In this document: positions 16,638-25,144 of the stretch, one piece after another | Numbering within the stretch: position 1 is the stretch's first letter | How the letters are laid out: every line of letters begins with the position of its first letter | Assembly: GCA_002385465.1 (NCBI GenBank) | Contig: DGDN01000071.1 | Span: forward strand, 1-33,276 | Origin: Candidatus Fermentithermobacillaceae bacterium UBA3951 | Lineage (GTDB): Bacteria; Bacillota; Sulfobacillia; Fermentithermobacillales; Fermentithermobacillaceae | DNA length: 33,276 bases | Direction: 5' to 3' | The notes under the pieces: model-generated | Seen by the model: the letters and a program-made list of their open reading frames with translations, nothing else | Told to the model about the DNA's origin: nothing | The model's database searches: none | Translations under genes and position numbers: made by a program

Positions 16638-17603
16638 CTACGCCAGATGACAGGCGACAAAGTGCCCCGGCGAAAGCTCCCTGAGCTCCGGGCGAGACTC
16701 TCTGCACTCGGCCACGGCTTTCGGGCACCTGGTATGGAAGGTGCAGCCTGAAGGGGGATTAAGCGGGCTCGGAACATCGCCTTCCAATAAGATCCTCGCC
16801 TTTCTCATGTCGGGGTCAGGTATGGGAATGGCCGACAGGAGAGCCACCGTGTAAGGGTGCTTGGGCGAAGAATACAGTTGGTCTCTGGGGGCGAGTTCCA
16901 CGAGATGCCCCAGGTACATGACTCCCACCCTGTCTGATATATGCTGGACCACCGAAAGGTTGTGGGCTATGAACAGGTAGGTAAGCCCGAAATCTTCTTG
17001 AAGGTCCTTAAGCAGGTTCAGTATCTGACTCTGGATCGAGACATCGAGCGCCGAGACGGGCTCATCGCAGACGATGAGCTTGGGCTTTAGCGCAAGGGCT
17101 CGCGCGATACCTATCCTCTGCCTCTGCCCGCCCGAGAACTCGTGCGGGTATCTCCTCGCGTGGTACGGGTCCAGCCCGACTACCTCCAGGAGTTCCTTGA
17201 CTTTCTCGGCGCGTTCCTTCCCTCGTGCCATGTCGTGAACGGTGAAAGCCTCGCCGATGATGTCGCCCACCGTCATCCTCGCGTTGAGCGAGCCGTACGG
17301 GTCCTGGAAGATGATCTGCATTTCTTTCCTGAGCTTCCGCATTTCGTTCCGGCTATACTCAAGGATGTTCTGCCCTTCAAACACCACTTCTCCGGAAGTA
17401 GGTTCCAAGAGCCTGAGGATACACCTTCCGGTTGTCGTCTTCCCACAGCCGCTCTCTCCTACAAGTCCCAGTGTTTCGCCGGGATAGATGCCGAATGACA
17501 CGCCGTCGACGGCCTTCACCCAGTTCTTTACCTTTGAGAAAACGCCGCCCCGAACCGGGAAGTACTTCTTGAGGTCCTTGACTTCAAGTAGATAGTCCGA
17601 CAT
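16638..17603 (-). CDS. oppF: Oligopeptide ABC importer ATPase, OppF/DppF family
   Basis: 321 residues. Motifs in order: Walker A GESGCGKTT near 50, Q-loop IIFQDPYGSLN, signature FSGGQRQRIG, Walker B LIVCDEPVSALDVS and switch FIAHNLSVV. The C-terminal extension has the spaced cysteines C-x5-C-x6-C and a last Cys near the end (CTFHTRC, AECRES, VACHLA), which in characterised DppD/DppF proteins ligate an iron-sulfur cluster. ATG directly abuts the stop of the previous gene (TAGATG). It is the last gene of a five-gene importer, binding protein-permease-permease-ATPase-ATPase. Opp and Dpp cannot be told apart from sequence alone, so the symbol is provisional. Confidence 0.93.
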   Translation of the reverse strand: MSDYLLEVKDLKKYFPVRGGVFSKVKNWVKAVDGVSFGIYPGETLGLVGESGCGKTTTGRCILRLLEPTSGEVVFEGQNILEYSRNEMRKLRKEMQIIFQDPYGSLNARMTVGDIIGEAFTVHDMARGKERAEKVKELLEVVGLDPYHARRYPHEFSGGQRQRIGIARALALKPKLIVCDEPVSALDVSIQSQILNLLKDLQEDFGLTYLFIAHNLSVVQHISDRVGVMYLGHLVELAPRDQLYSSPKHPYTVALLSAIPIPDPDMRKARILLEGDVPSPLNPPSGCTFHTRCPKAVAECRESRPELRELSPGHFVACHLA

Positions 17604-18590
17604 CTATATCACCTGGCCTTTTCCGCTCACAGGGTTGTGGCAGCTCACTTTGTGCGATCGGGTTACCACCGACACTTCGGGCTCTTTTTCCCTGCACTCT
17701 TGGCTTGCGTAACCGCAGCGGTTGTTGAAAGGGCAACCTTTAGGCATGAACATGGGGTTCGGCACGGTACCCGGGATAACGTGAAGGCGGGCTTGAACCC
17801 TGTCCATCCTCGGGATGGAATTAAGGAGGCCCAACGTGTACGGATGGAGCGGGCGGTGGAAAATGTCGCCCACGGTCCCCTCTTCGATTATCTTTCCGAG
17901 ATACATGACGGCCACCCGGTCTGCCATCTCGGCGACAACTCCCAAGTCATGGGTGATAAGCATGATGGCTGTACCGGTGCGGACCTTTAAGTCTTTCATG
18001 AGCTCCAGTATCTGGGCCTGGATCGTCACATCCAGTGCGGTTGTCGGCTCGTCGGCGATGAGGAGCTTTGGGTCGCAGGCCAAGGCCATGGCGATCATGA
18101 CCCGCTGGCGCATGCCTCCAGACATCTCGTGGGGGTACTGCTTGATCCGTCTCTCAGGTTCGGGGATACCCACGGCGCGAAGGAGGCGGACGGCTCTCTC
18201 CATCCCCTGGGCCCGTGTCATGCCCATGTGGTGCTCCAGCACCTCGGATATCTGGTCCCCGATTGTGTAGACCGGGTTAAGGCTGGTCATAGGTTCCTGG
18301 AAAATCATGCTCATCTTCGAACCGCGGATACGCCGCATTTCCTCGGGCGTCTTCTTGAGTAGGTCTTGTCCTTCAAAGTACACCTCCCCCGATTCGATCT
18401 TGCCGGGGGGATTTGGTATGAGCCCCATCACTGAAAACGCCGTCACGCTCTTGCCGCATCCCGATTCGCCCACGACCCCCAGGGTTTCACCGGGCTCTAT
18501 GTCGAAGGAAACTCCCCGCACGGCAGGGACCCTACCGTCCGACGTGTAGAAGACTGTGTGTAGATTTCTAACGGATAGAAGTGGAGCCAC
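17604..18590 (-). CDS. oppD: Oligopeptide ABC importer ATPase, OppD/DppD family
   Basis: 328 residues. Walker A GESGCGKSVT, Q-loop MIFQEPMTSLNP, signature MSGGMRQRV, Walker B LLIADEPTTALDVT and switch LITHDLGVVAE are all intact. The C-terminal extension keeps the cluster cysteines (CPFNNRC, SQECRE, VSCHNP). It pairs with the following OppF-type subunit as the ATPase heterodimer. The start is GTG with AAGGAGG 8-9 bases upstream, 21 bases after the permease stop. The sequence is clearly distinct from the ATPases at 1-1484, so the window carries two separate importers. Confidence 0.94.
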   Translation of the reverse strand: MAPLLSVRNLHTVFYTSDGRVPAVRGVSFDIEPGETLGVVGESGCGKSVTAFSVMGLIPNPPGKIESGEVYFEGQDLLKKTPEEMRRIRGSKMSMIFQEPMTSLNPVYTIGDQISEVLEHHMGMTRAQGMERAVRLLRAVGIPEPERRIKQYPHEMSGGMRQRVMIAMALACDPKLLIADEPTTALDVTIQAQILELMKDLKVRTGTAIMLITHDLGVVAEMADRVAVMYLGKIIEEGTVGDIFHRPLHPYTLGLLNSIPRMDRVQARLHVIPGTVPNPMFMPKGCPFNNRCGYASQECREKEPEVSVVTRSHKVSCHNPVSGKGQVI

Positions 18591-18611
18591 CGTACTTTGC
18601 CTCCTTCCTGG

Positions 18612-19523
18612 TTAGTCCTTGAGCCTTGGATCGAGGGCGTCGCGCAGTCCGTCGCCCACATAGTTGAAGGCGAGCACGGTGAGGAAGATGAATATCCCGG
18701 GGAAGGTCGTGATCCAAGGGGCCTGCAAAAGATACGTTCTGCCGGCGTTCAAGATGCTTCCCCAGCTGGGATAGGGCTCCGGCACCCCGAGCCCCAAGAA
18801 ACTGAGGCTGGACTCCGAGAGGATAGCCCCGCCTATCCGCATGGTTGTCGATACAATCACCGGAGCCATAGCGTTGGGCAATATGTGGCGGAAGATGATG
18901 CGCGCGTCCGTTGCCCCGAGGGCGCGGGCGGCTTCCGTGAACTCCTGCTCCCGCAAGGAGAGGATTTGTCCCCTCACCATCCTGGCGAGAGACGGCCACG
19001 ACGTGAGGCCAATCACCAACATGATGTTGAAGATGCTCCGCTCGACTATGGACACGATGGTGAGCAGAAGGAAAAACGTTGGAAACGCCATGATGATTTC
19101 GGTGAACCGCATGAGCATGTCGTCAACACGGCCTCCGAAGTACGCAGCCGTAGAGCCTATCAAGACTCCCAGAGCCACCGCCACAGCCGCCGCCACAAAA
19201 CCTACTGAAAGGCTTATCCTGCTTCCCCAGATGACTCGCGAGAAGACGTCGCGGCCTATGTGGTCTGTGCCCATAAAGTGCTCCATTGAAGGAGGCTTCA
19301 GCTTGTTGGGTGGGTCGACCGCTTCATAGGACTGGGTCGCCAAGAGCGGGGCAAAGATGGCCAGCGCGTACATGAAGAGAAGGATGTACAGCCCGACCAT
19401 GGCCAGCTTGTGCTTCCTAAAGCGCCGCCAGACCATCTTCCCGTAAGACTCGGGCTCTGGAGTTAAGGCGTCACCGCCGTAGCTATCGCGAATGAGGACT
19501 TTTTTCCGTTCAATGTCAATCAT
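18612..19523 (-). CDS. oppC: Oligopeptide ABC importer permease, OppC/DppC family
   Basis: 303 residues from ATG 19523 (MIDIERKKVL), which has GAGGAGG 8 bases upstream; the longer frame from 19562 would overlap the previous gene. There is a cytoplasmic N-terminal stretch, a first membrane segment (MVGLYILLFMYALAIFAPLL), the conserved MGTDHIGRDVFSRVIWGSRIS motif of OppC proteins, and later helices. The coupling-loop EAA region is EFTEAARALGATDARIIFRH, which contacts the ATPases. It forms the membrane channel with OppB. Confidence 0.93.
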   Translation of the reverse strand: MIDIERKKVLIRDSYGGDALTPEPESYGKMVWRRFRKHKLAMVGLYILLFMYALAIFAPLLATQSYEAVDPPNKLKPPSMEHFMGTDHIGRDVFSRVIWGSRISLSVGFVAAAVAVALGVLIGSTAAYFGGRVDDMLMRFTEIIMAFPTFFLLLTIVSIVERSIFNIMLVIGLTSWPSLARMVRGQILSLREQEFTEAARALGATDARIIFRHILPNAMAPVIVSTTMRIGGAILSESSLSFLGLGVPEPYPSWGSILNAGRTYLLQAPWITTFPGIFIFLTVLAFNYVGDGLRDALDPRLKD

Positions 19524-19536
19524 CTCGCCGGCCTCC

Positions 19537-20508
19537 TCAAGAGTACTTGATCCGCGGATCAACCACCACGTATAGGAGGTCCGCGAGGAAGTTACCCAGC
19601 ACCATGAGGACTGCGCCCATCATGTTGATGGCCATTACGATCTGGTAGTCACGTTGCAGGATGGCCCTAATGGACAGGAGGCCGATACCTGGCCACGAGA
19701 AGATGGACTCGATGACCACCATCCCCCCGAAGAGCAAGGGAAGCTCGCTCCCCAAGAGGGTGACTATGGGCAGGAGGGCGTTTCTCAAAGCGTGCTTGAC
19801 TATGACGACCTTGTCGGGCAAACCCTTGGCCCTGGCGGTACGTACGTAGTCTTGCCTGATGACCTCAAGCATGCTTGACCGCATGTAACGTGCGACCCCC
19901 GTCAGGCTACCGAACGCCACGACGGCTACCGGCATAACCACATGAGCGGCCCTGTCTGCGAATGTAGCCCAGAACCCGGCGGTCCTCATATTAAGGCCGA
20001 TGGTGCCCACGCCGGAAATCGGCAGCCAGTCCAGCTTGAGGCCGAAGAAGTATATGAGTATAAGGCCAATCCAGAACGAAGGAACCGCTTGTCCCAGAAA
20101 CGCCAGGGTGGTCATTATGTGGTCGAACTTCGAGTATTGCTTGAGCGCCGATATTATCCCGACCGGGACTGCGATCAGGTAGATCACGACCATTATGAGG
20201 AAATTAAGATAGAGCGTGTAAGGGAGCCTCTCCAGTATGGTCTTGCTCACGCTCTGCCCGTCCACGAAACTCTTCCCGAAGTCGCCCCTTAAGACGTGGC
20301 TTATCCACCTAATGTACTGTATGTGAATGGGGTCGTTTAGCCCGTAAAGCTCCTTAATTCTCTCTCTTTGTTCTGCCGTGGCGTTGCGTTCGACCAGAAG
20401 GTTCACAGGATCACCCGGGGCGAGATGCATTATGGTGAAATTCACTATGGAGATCCCGATGAGAAGAGGGATCATCTGCAGTATTCTCCGGATGATATAG
20501 CTTCGCAT
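19537..20508 (-). CDS. oppB: Oligopeptide ABC importer permease, OppB/DppB family
   Basis: 323 residues from ATG 20508 (MRSYIIRRILQMIPLLIGIS), the standard N-terminus of OppB proteins, preceded by GGGAGAGAG; the longer frame from 20571 runs through a hairpin region. The OppB signature is visible: first helix, then LAPGDPVNLLVERNATAEQ and YGLNDPIHIQYIRWI. The EAA coupling loop is QDYVRTARAKGLPDKVVIVK. It pairs with OppC as the transmembrane channel. A 130-base gap with a large hairpin separates it from the binding-protein gene upstream. Confidence 0.93.
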   Translation of the reverse strand: MRSYIIRRILQMIPLLIGISIVNFTIMHLAPGDPVNLLVERNATAEQRERIKELYGLNDPIHIQYIRWISHVLRGDFGKSFVDGQSVSKTILERLPYTLYLNFLIMVVIYLIAVPVGIISALKQYSKFDHIMTTLAFLGQAVPSFWIGLILIYFFGLKLDWLPISGVGTIGLNMRTAGFWATFADRAAHVVMPVAVVAFGSLTGVARYMRSSMLEVIRQDYVRTARAKGLPDKVVIVKHALRNALLPIVTLLGSELPLLFGGMVVIESIFSWPGIGLLSIRAILQRDYQIVMAINMMGAVLMVLGNFLADLLYVVVDPRIKYS

Positions 20509-20530
20509 ACGCGCTCTCTCCCTCGAAATC

Positions 20531-20581
20531 CCGGACCGGATTGGGAAGCGTCTTGCTCGCTCCTTTCCCAATCCGGCCCGG
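20531..20581 (-). repeat. Large intercistronic hairpin between binding-protein and permease genes
   Basis: Arms 20531-20547 and 20565-20581 form a 17-bp stem with one mismatch and a 17-base loop; the inner 12 bp (CCGGATTGGGAA) are perfect. There is no T-run on the minus strand, so it is not a clean terminator. Such hairpins after substrate-binding-protein genes usually protect the upstream mRNA or cause partial termination, giving more binding protein than permease (known for several ABC operons; inference here). Confidence 0.65.
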
Positions 20582-20638
20582 ACGGTCTATCTCTTCAGGC
20601 GACGGGCCGCCCGGCATGGGCTCCGGAACTATTGGGGC

Positions 20639-22258
20639 TTATTCCTCGATCCACCACTTTTCGGGATAGAGGGGCCCGGTGGCGCCCCAGACGACTCCCT
20701 TAACCTTCTTGTGCATGGCTGCCGGACTATTGTTCCTGTAGAGGAACACGTAGGGCAGTTCCTCGTTCACTATCTTCTGGGCATCGACGTATATCTGTTT
20801 CCGGATCTCCTGGTTCATCTCGGTACGCCCGAGTTCCAGGAGCTCGTCGAGTTCGGCGTTCTTGAACTCTACGTCGTTGAATCCTACTAGTTTGCCGGTC
20901 TCGTCAACAGCGGCTGCTGAATGGAAGAACAGGTAGAAGTCTGGATCCACTCCCAGACCCCAGCTCAGCGCGTAAGCCTGGAACTGGGCGACGTCAAGGT
21001 ACTGGGCGCAAAGGACCGACCACTCGATGTACTCCACTACCGCGTTGATGCCAAGGTCTTTCCAGTTCTGCTGGGTTATGAGGAGAGCCGACTCAAGGAT
21101 CCTGTTTCCTGTTGAGGTCAGGATCTTGATGTCCATCTTCTGACCGTTTTTCTCGCGGATACCGTCGGGGCCAACTTTCCATCCTGCCTGGTGGAGAAGC
21201 TCTTTGGCCTTTTCGGGGTTGTACTCATAAGGGTTGAGCTCGTCGCCGGCATATGCCCAGGAGGACTGAGGTATGTTGGCGTTCATGACTTCACCGTATC
21301 CACGCAGCACTTCCTGGACTATCTGAGCCCGGTTTGTGCCGTACATGAGAGCCTGTCTCACGAGCTTATCCTTCAGTATAGGATCTGTCTGCTTGAGTCC
21401 GATATAGGTGTAGCCGTTCTGGGGGATGACCTTGAACTCGTGGGTATCGGCAAGCGCGTTCTGCACTCTTTCTACGTCGTCAGGCGGAATGGCGCCCATG
21501 TAGTCAATGTCGCCTTTCTCGAGGGCCGCGAGCATGACCTGGTTGTCGCCGTAGAACTTCCATATGACCTTCTCGATGTACGGCCCCTCTCCGTAGTAAT
21601 CGGGATTGGCCTCAAGCAGGATGTACTGGTCCTTCTGCCACTCGACGAACTTGTAGGGCCCGGTGCCTATGGGGTTCATGCACGCCGGGTTTTCCTTCAT
21701 GTCCTTAATCGAGGTCGTTTCGAATATGTGCTTGGGGATGATCCCGATGGTGAGCTTTGAAAGAAGCGGCGCGTAAGGATTCTCCAGGTTGAGCACGACC
21801 TTGTAGTCGCCTTCGGTCTCTACGCTCTTTATGGGCTCGAAGTCGGTAGCTCTTATGCCGGTGTAGTCCGGGTGCTTTATGGCGTCGTAGGTGTACTTAA
21901 CGTCCGCCGCCGTAAAGGGCGTTCCATCGTGCCAGACGACGTCCTCTCTCAGCTTGAATGTCCATGTCAGCCCGTCGGGCGAGAACTCCCACGACTCGGC
22001 CAGGTCGGGCACAAGCTCCATGGTTTCGTTTACTCTTACGAGACCACTAAAGACCCTGCTGTTGATCTGACCTGAAGGACTGTCGGTTTGCAGGATCGGG
22101 TTGAAGGTTACCGGGTTACCCGTGAGACCGAAAACGATCTGGCCTCCCACGGTCTTTTTTTCTCCGGCCTTCGGGTCTTCGGCGTTGGGTCCACAGGCGC
22201 CGAGGATCAAGCTCAGCGCCAAGAGAGACACCATGATGACGGCAAGGCTCTTTCGCAT
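20639..22258 (-). CDS. oppA: Oligopeptide ABC importer substrate-binding lipoprotein (SBP_bac_5 family)
   Basis: 539 residues. A lipoprotein signal peptide ends in LILGAC (lipidated Cys22). The mature protein is a family-5 binding protein: ELVPDLAESWEFSPDGLTWT and FKLREDVVWHDGTPFTAADV are its hallmark region, and the protein keeps the usual ~510-residue mature size. It captures peptides (or a similar ligand) outside the membrane and delivers them to OppBC. The ATG has GAGAGGGG about 7 bases upstream. It is the first gene of the operon, with a plausible promoter 40 bases ahead. Confidence 0.93.
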   Translation of the reverse strand: MRKSLAVIMVSLLALSLILGACGPNAEDPKAGEKKTVGGQIVFGLTGNPVTFNPILQTDSPSGQINSRVFSGLVRVNETMELVPDLAESWEFSPDGLTWTFKLREDVVWHDGTPFTAADVKYTYDAIKHPDYTGIRATDFEPIKSVETEGDYKVVLNLENPYAPLLSKLTIGIIPKHIFETTSIKDMKENPACMNPIGTGPYKFVEWQKDQYILLEANPDYYGEGPYIEKVIWKFYGDNQVMLAALEKGDIDYMGAIPPDDVERVQNALADTHEFKVIPQNGYTYIGLKQTDPILKDKLVRQALMYGTNRAQIVQEVLRGYGEVMNANIPQSSWAYAGDELNPYEYNPEKAKELLHQAGWKVGPDGIREKNGQKMDIKILTSTGNRILESALLITQQNWKDLGINAVVEYIEWSVLCAQYLDVAQFQAYALSWGLGVDPDFYLFFHSAAAVDETGKLVGFNDVEFKNAELDELLELGRTEMNQEIRKQIYVDAQKIVNEELPYVFLYRNNSPAAMHKKVKGVVWGATGPLYPEKWWIEE

Positions 22259-22299
22259 TCGTTTTCCCCTCTCTCAGAAACTAGAAGGCATTTCGAAGA

Positions 22300-22328
22300 A
22301 GTGTAGCACTAACAAGCCTATGAGTAAA
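22300..22328 (-). promoter_or_regulatory. Candidate promoter of the opp operon
   Basis: On the minus strand, TTTACT (22323-22328) and TACACT (22300-22305) are 17 bases apart, each matching four of six consensus positions. The predicted start near 22293 gives a leader of about 35 bases to the oppA start. Confidence 0.45.
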
Positions 22329-22542
22329 GACTCAGGAGAATGTTTTTTTATGCAAAAAGAACCGGTGTGGGTATGCAGAGGTGAATATTAATGCAACGCA
22401 GGATGATGGACGGCATGTCCTGCCGATAGGAGCAGTTAACCCCTGTGACGTTCATGTGCCTTCGGGGTCTTAAGGAGAATCTATGCGGTGCGGATCGCTC
22501 TTGTCAACCATCTGGGTACCTTGTAAACGGTGTTCTCAAGAG
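22329..22542. other. Gene-free spacer between the glycosyltransferase gene and the opp promoter
   Basis: No supported gene. The stretch holds a GCAGGA/TCCTGC inverted repeat (22398-22403 and 22418-22423) overlapping an alternative CGGCA/TGCCG pair (22411-22415 and 22421-22425), and an imperfect CCCC/GGGG pair around 22440-22471. None is followed by a T-run. I see no known riboswitch core in it. The GCTCTTG/CAAGAGC pair near the glycosyltransferase stop could be a weak terminator. Confidence 0.35.
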
Positions 22543-25005
22543 CTACCGGACGACACGAGCCACACCCAGGATCTCAGCCAGACGGTTTATGCTCGCATTC
22601 CACGGATAACGAGCAAGCGTCTGAGATGCGGCCTGTCTGGCCATGTCAAGTAGATTGCACCTCACCAGGGAGTCGACGTAGTAGATGCTGTCTTCCGGGC
22701 CAAGGGGCATGAGTGCCTCCAAAGCCGCATAGTATGCCGCAGATTCGTCGTGCCTATTGAGCTTATAGGCAAGCCTTGCCTTCAGGGGGAGGTAATCGGG
22801 GGTGTCGCTTACTCTCTGAAGGTGTTTGTAGGCGGCCTCGGGCTTCCCCCTTTCAGTGAAGACCTCTGCCACCATGGCGTCAACTTTCTCGCCAAAGGGC
22901 CGGAGGCTCTCTAAGGCCTTCTCAACCTTTTCGTCTCTTCCAAGGTCTAGTAGAAACCCGATGGCTCTTGTCGCCATTGGAAGTTCGGTGATGCTGCAAG
23001 GTTTTCCCGAAAGGAGCCTTTGGGCCAACCCTGCGTCCGTATTCTGCCCTGCTTCCCGGCTGCCGGCCAGACCGCATTCTGCCAGGATTTCTGCCCTCAT
23101 CATGTCCCACTCGTCTCGGGAACGCGTGAAGCAAACGGTTGCCTGCGCGTAGTCCTGTTCTGCCAGCCGGATCTCACCTTCTGCTCCCGGATCTTTCGCT
23201 GCGCGAGCGATTTCCAGCGCGAGGTCCTTTCGTCCGGAAAGAAGGCACCTAAGCACAGCAGGACGCACAGATCCGGGTGATGCTTCGGAAAGCACCTCGG
23301 TTGCCTTCTCGGGCCAGTGGTCTACAAGGAGCGATTGGACAGGCGGAAAGTCAGGCTTGTGATCCAGGGCCTTTAGGATATGACGGTATGCGAGGTCCTT
23401 CTCTCCGCGGCTCAGCGCGATCCGGGCGCGGACAAGGTCCATGCGGTAAGTCTCCGCTCCCTCGCCCTTAGGCAGCTCTATTCCGCCCTGATCCGGGTCC
23501 ACCAAGTTGAGGACATTTTCGGCATCGCCTGCCCTGTCATGGTTAAGTAGACCTCCTGCTGCCGTTACCGCTAGCTCGACGAATCCGGGGTAATCTCCCA
23601 GAAGCTTTGTGACAAACCGGAGGAGGTCGTCCATCCTGCCTTGATCGATGAAAACACTTGACGCGTGGAAGGCCGCAATGGGACGGAACGGAGCGTCTTT
23701 TTCGGTGTTCTCCACGACCGCAAGCATCGCCTGTAATCCTTCGTAAGAGTTCCCTAGATGCAAGAGCTCTACTGCGGCTTGGTACTCCAGATAGCCGTTG
23801 CTCTGGTCGGATTCGGAAGAGAGAGCTTTGCTCAAGAGGTCGATGTTCCTCTGGCGCTTGCCTTTGGCGGCGCTGTGTGAACGCTCATACCCCACGTGTC
23901 TTATGACCAAAGGCGAGTATGCAAACACTCCCTTAATCGCGTGGGCGATTTGCTCATGGATCCGCCCCGAGTATCTGTGATGGAGCCTGTTTCGGAAAAG
24001 GCGTGTAATGGTGATGGCCGACGTCTGGCCGTCTACTACGTTATGGATGCTGACATGCCATCCTTCGTGACCTTCCGTGAGGCGCATCTTGGCCTCGGAG
24101 ACCGTCTCGGGCAAGAGCCGCTCATCCGCGTCGATAGTAAGGATGTAGCTGCACCGTGCCTCTCCAATCGCGTCATTCCTGGCCTTGGAGAAGTCGTCTT
24201 GCCACGAGGTCCTGAGGACGTGGGCTCCATAGGCCCCGGCTATATCAGGAGTCCGGTCCAGTGAGCCGGTGTCGTTGACGATGGTCTCATCGGCGAAGGC
24301 TACAAGGGATTCTAAACATTCCTCTATTACGCCTTCCTCGTCGCGGGCAATCAGGCAGGCTGAAACCGTGGGCACCCGAGGGGGTTGTGGTAGCGCACGG
24401 GTCTTGATAGACAGTAGTTTTTCCACTACGCCTAATTCCATGGGAAATACGGTCCGGGCGTCGATACTTGTGTTGCCTATCAAGAAATCGGGTATGTATA
24501 GGGCGCCGTCTCTCGAGTGTTCCTCGTCCTTCCCGGCTATGCAGCATACGCACCTGTGCCCGTAGAGGACAAGTCCCGCCGCGACTTCCGGGCCGAAGCA
24601 GAGTACGGGGCCCCGGCCGGATATTGTGCCTGCGTAAGAACTGAGGGGCCTAATATGGTGCACGGTGAGTCCTGTCGGGCATGATTCCTCAAGCTCCTCA
24701 GGAAGCAGCCTGGTTACAAGGTGCACTTGCCAACCGCGTGAAGCAAGGCTCTTTGTGAGGTCCAAAGCGTTTTCAACGCTCTCCGCGAATTCCGGGGCGA
24801 CTACCCAGACGGTTCCCGGACTTAAGGCAGCGCGAGACAGGTCGTAATTATCGAGCTTCCGGGCCCTCTTCACGCGCTCATGAGACTGGGTGTCGGTCCT
24901 TAAGAAAAGATCGAGTGTGAGCGCCTCTTTGCGCCGGGCTGCTTCGTGGTATGACTTAGACCTAACGAAAGATGAGATCCGTTCTTCGGTGATTGGTTCA
25001 TGCAT
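22543..25005 (-). CDS. Family 2 glycosyltransferase with N-terminal GT-B-like domain and TPR-like C-terminus
   Basis: 820 residues. About 63-205 looks like the N-terminal Rossmann half of a GT-B enzyme (VWVVAPEFAESVENALDLTK, GRGPVLCFGPEVAAGLVLYG). Residues 210-350 are a GT2 (GT-A) domain: SACLIARDEEGVIEECLESL, ETIVNDTGSLDRT, and the metal/nucleotide motif DAD at 292-294 in LTIDADERLL. Residues ~385-820 are helical and repetitive, TPR-like. GT2-TPR enzymes of this kind often modify proteins, including flagellin in several bacteria. The gene directly follows flagellin on the same strand, with a strong terminator between them, which suggests flagellin as the acceptor (inference). ATG with a GGGGGGAAG site. 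The donor sugar is unknown. Confidence 0.82.
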   Translation of the reverse strand: MHEPITEERISSFVRSKSYHEAARRKEALTLDLFLRTDTQSHERVKRARKLDNYDLSRAALSPGTVWVVAPEFAESVENALDLTKSLASRGWQVHLVTRLLPEELEESCPTGLTVHHIRPLSSYAGTISGRGPVLCFGPEVAAGLVLYGHRCVCCIAGKDEEHSRDGALYIPDFLIGNTSIDARTVFPMELGVVEKLLSIKTRALPQPPRVPTVSACLIARDEEGVIEECLESLVAFADETIVNDTGSLDRTPDIAGAYGAHVLRTSWQDDFSKARNDAIGEARCSYILTIDADERLLPETVSEAKMRLTEGHEGWHVSIHNVVDGQTSAITITRLFRNRLHHRYSGRIHEQIAHAIKGVFAYSPLVIRHVGYERSHSAAKGKRQRNIDLLSKALSSESDQSNGYLEYQAAVELLHLGNSYEGLQAMLAVVENTEKDAPFRPIAAFHASSVFIDQGRMDDLLRFVTKLLGDYPGFVELAVTAAGGLLNHDRAGDAENVLNLVDPDQGGIELPKGEGAETYRMDLVRARIALSRGEKDLAYRHILKALDHKPDFPPVQSLLVDHWPEKATEVLSEASPGSVRPAVLRCLLSGRKDLALEIARAAKDPGAEGEIRLAEQDYAQATVCFTRSRDEWDMMRAEILAECGLAGSREAGQNTDAGLAQRLLSGKPCSITELPMATRAIGFLLDLGRDEKVEKALESLRPFGEKVDAMVAEVFTERGKPEAAYKHLQRVSDTPDYLPLKARLAYKLNRHDESAAYYAALEALMPLGPEDSIYYVDSLVRCNLLDMARQAASQTLARYPWNASINRLAEILGVARVVR

Positions 25006-25077
25006 ATCTCTTCCCCCCGGTTTCCAAGAACTATATCGGCATGGGGACCTGGTTGTTATAGTGGTGCGGGTTTCTCC

Positions 25078-25118
25078 GGGGAAGAAAGAACGAAGGCCCG
25101 GGGACTCCCGGGCCTTCG
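25078..25118 (-). terminator. Rho-independent terminator after flagellin
   Basis: A perfect 12-bp stem (CGAAGGCCCGGG at 25091-25102 with 25107-25118) and a 4-base loop are followed on the minus strand by TTCTTTCTTC. It lies about 27 bases after the flagellin stop. A strong structure, expected for a highly expressed gene. Confidence 0.92.
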
Positions 25119-25144
25119 CAAGGGTCTTAATGCGGGACCAGTGT

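Noticed and set aside
16623..16638. GGGGCA/TGCCCC hairpin just after the oppF stop as a terminator
   Set aside because: Six-base stem with no T-run on the minus strand; it overlaps the -35 of the miaB promoter. Read-through from opp into miaB remains possible.
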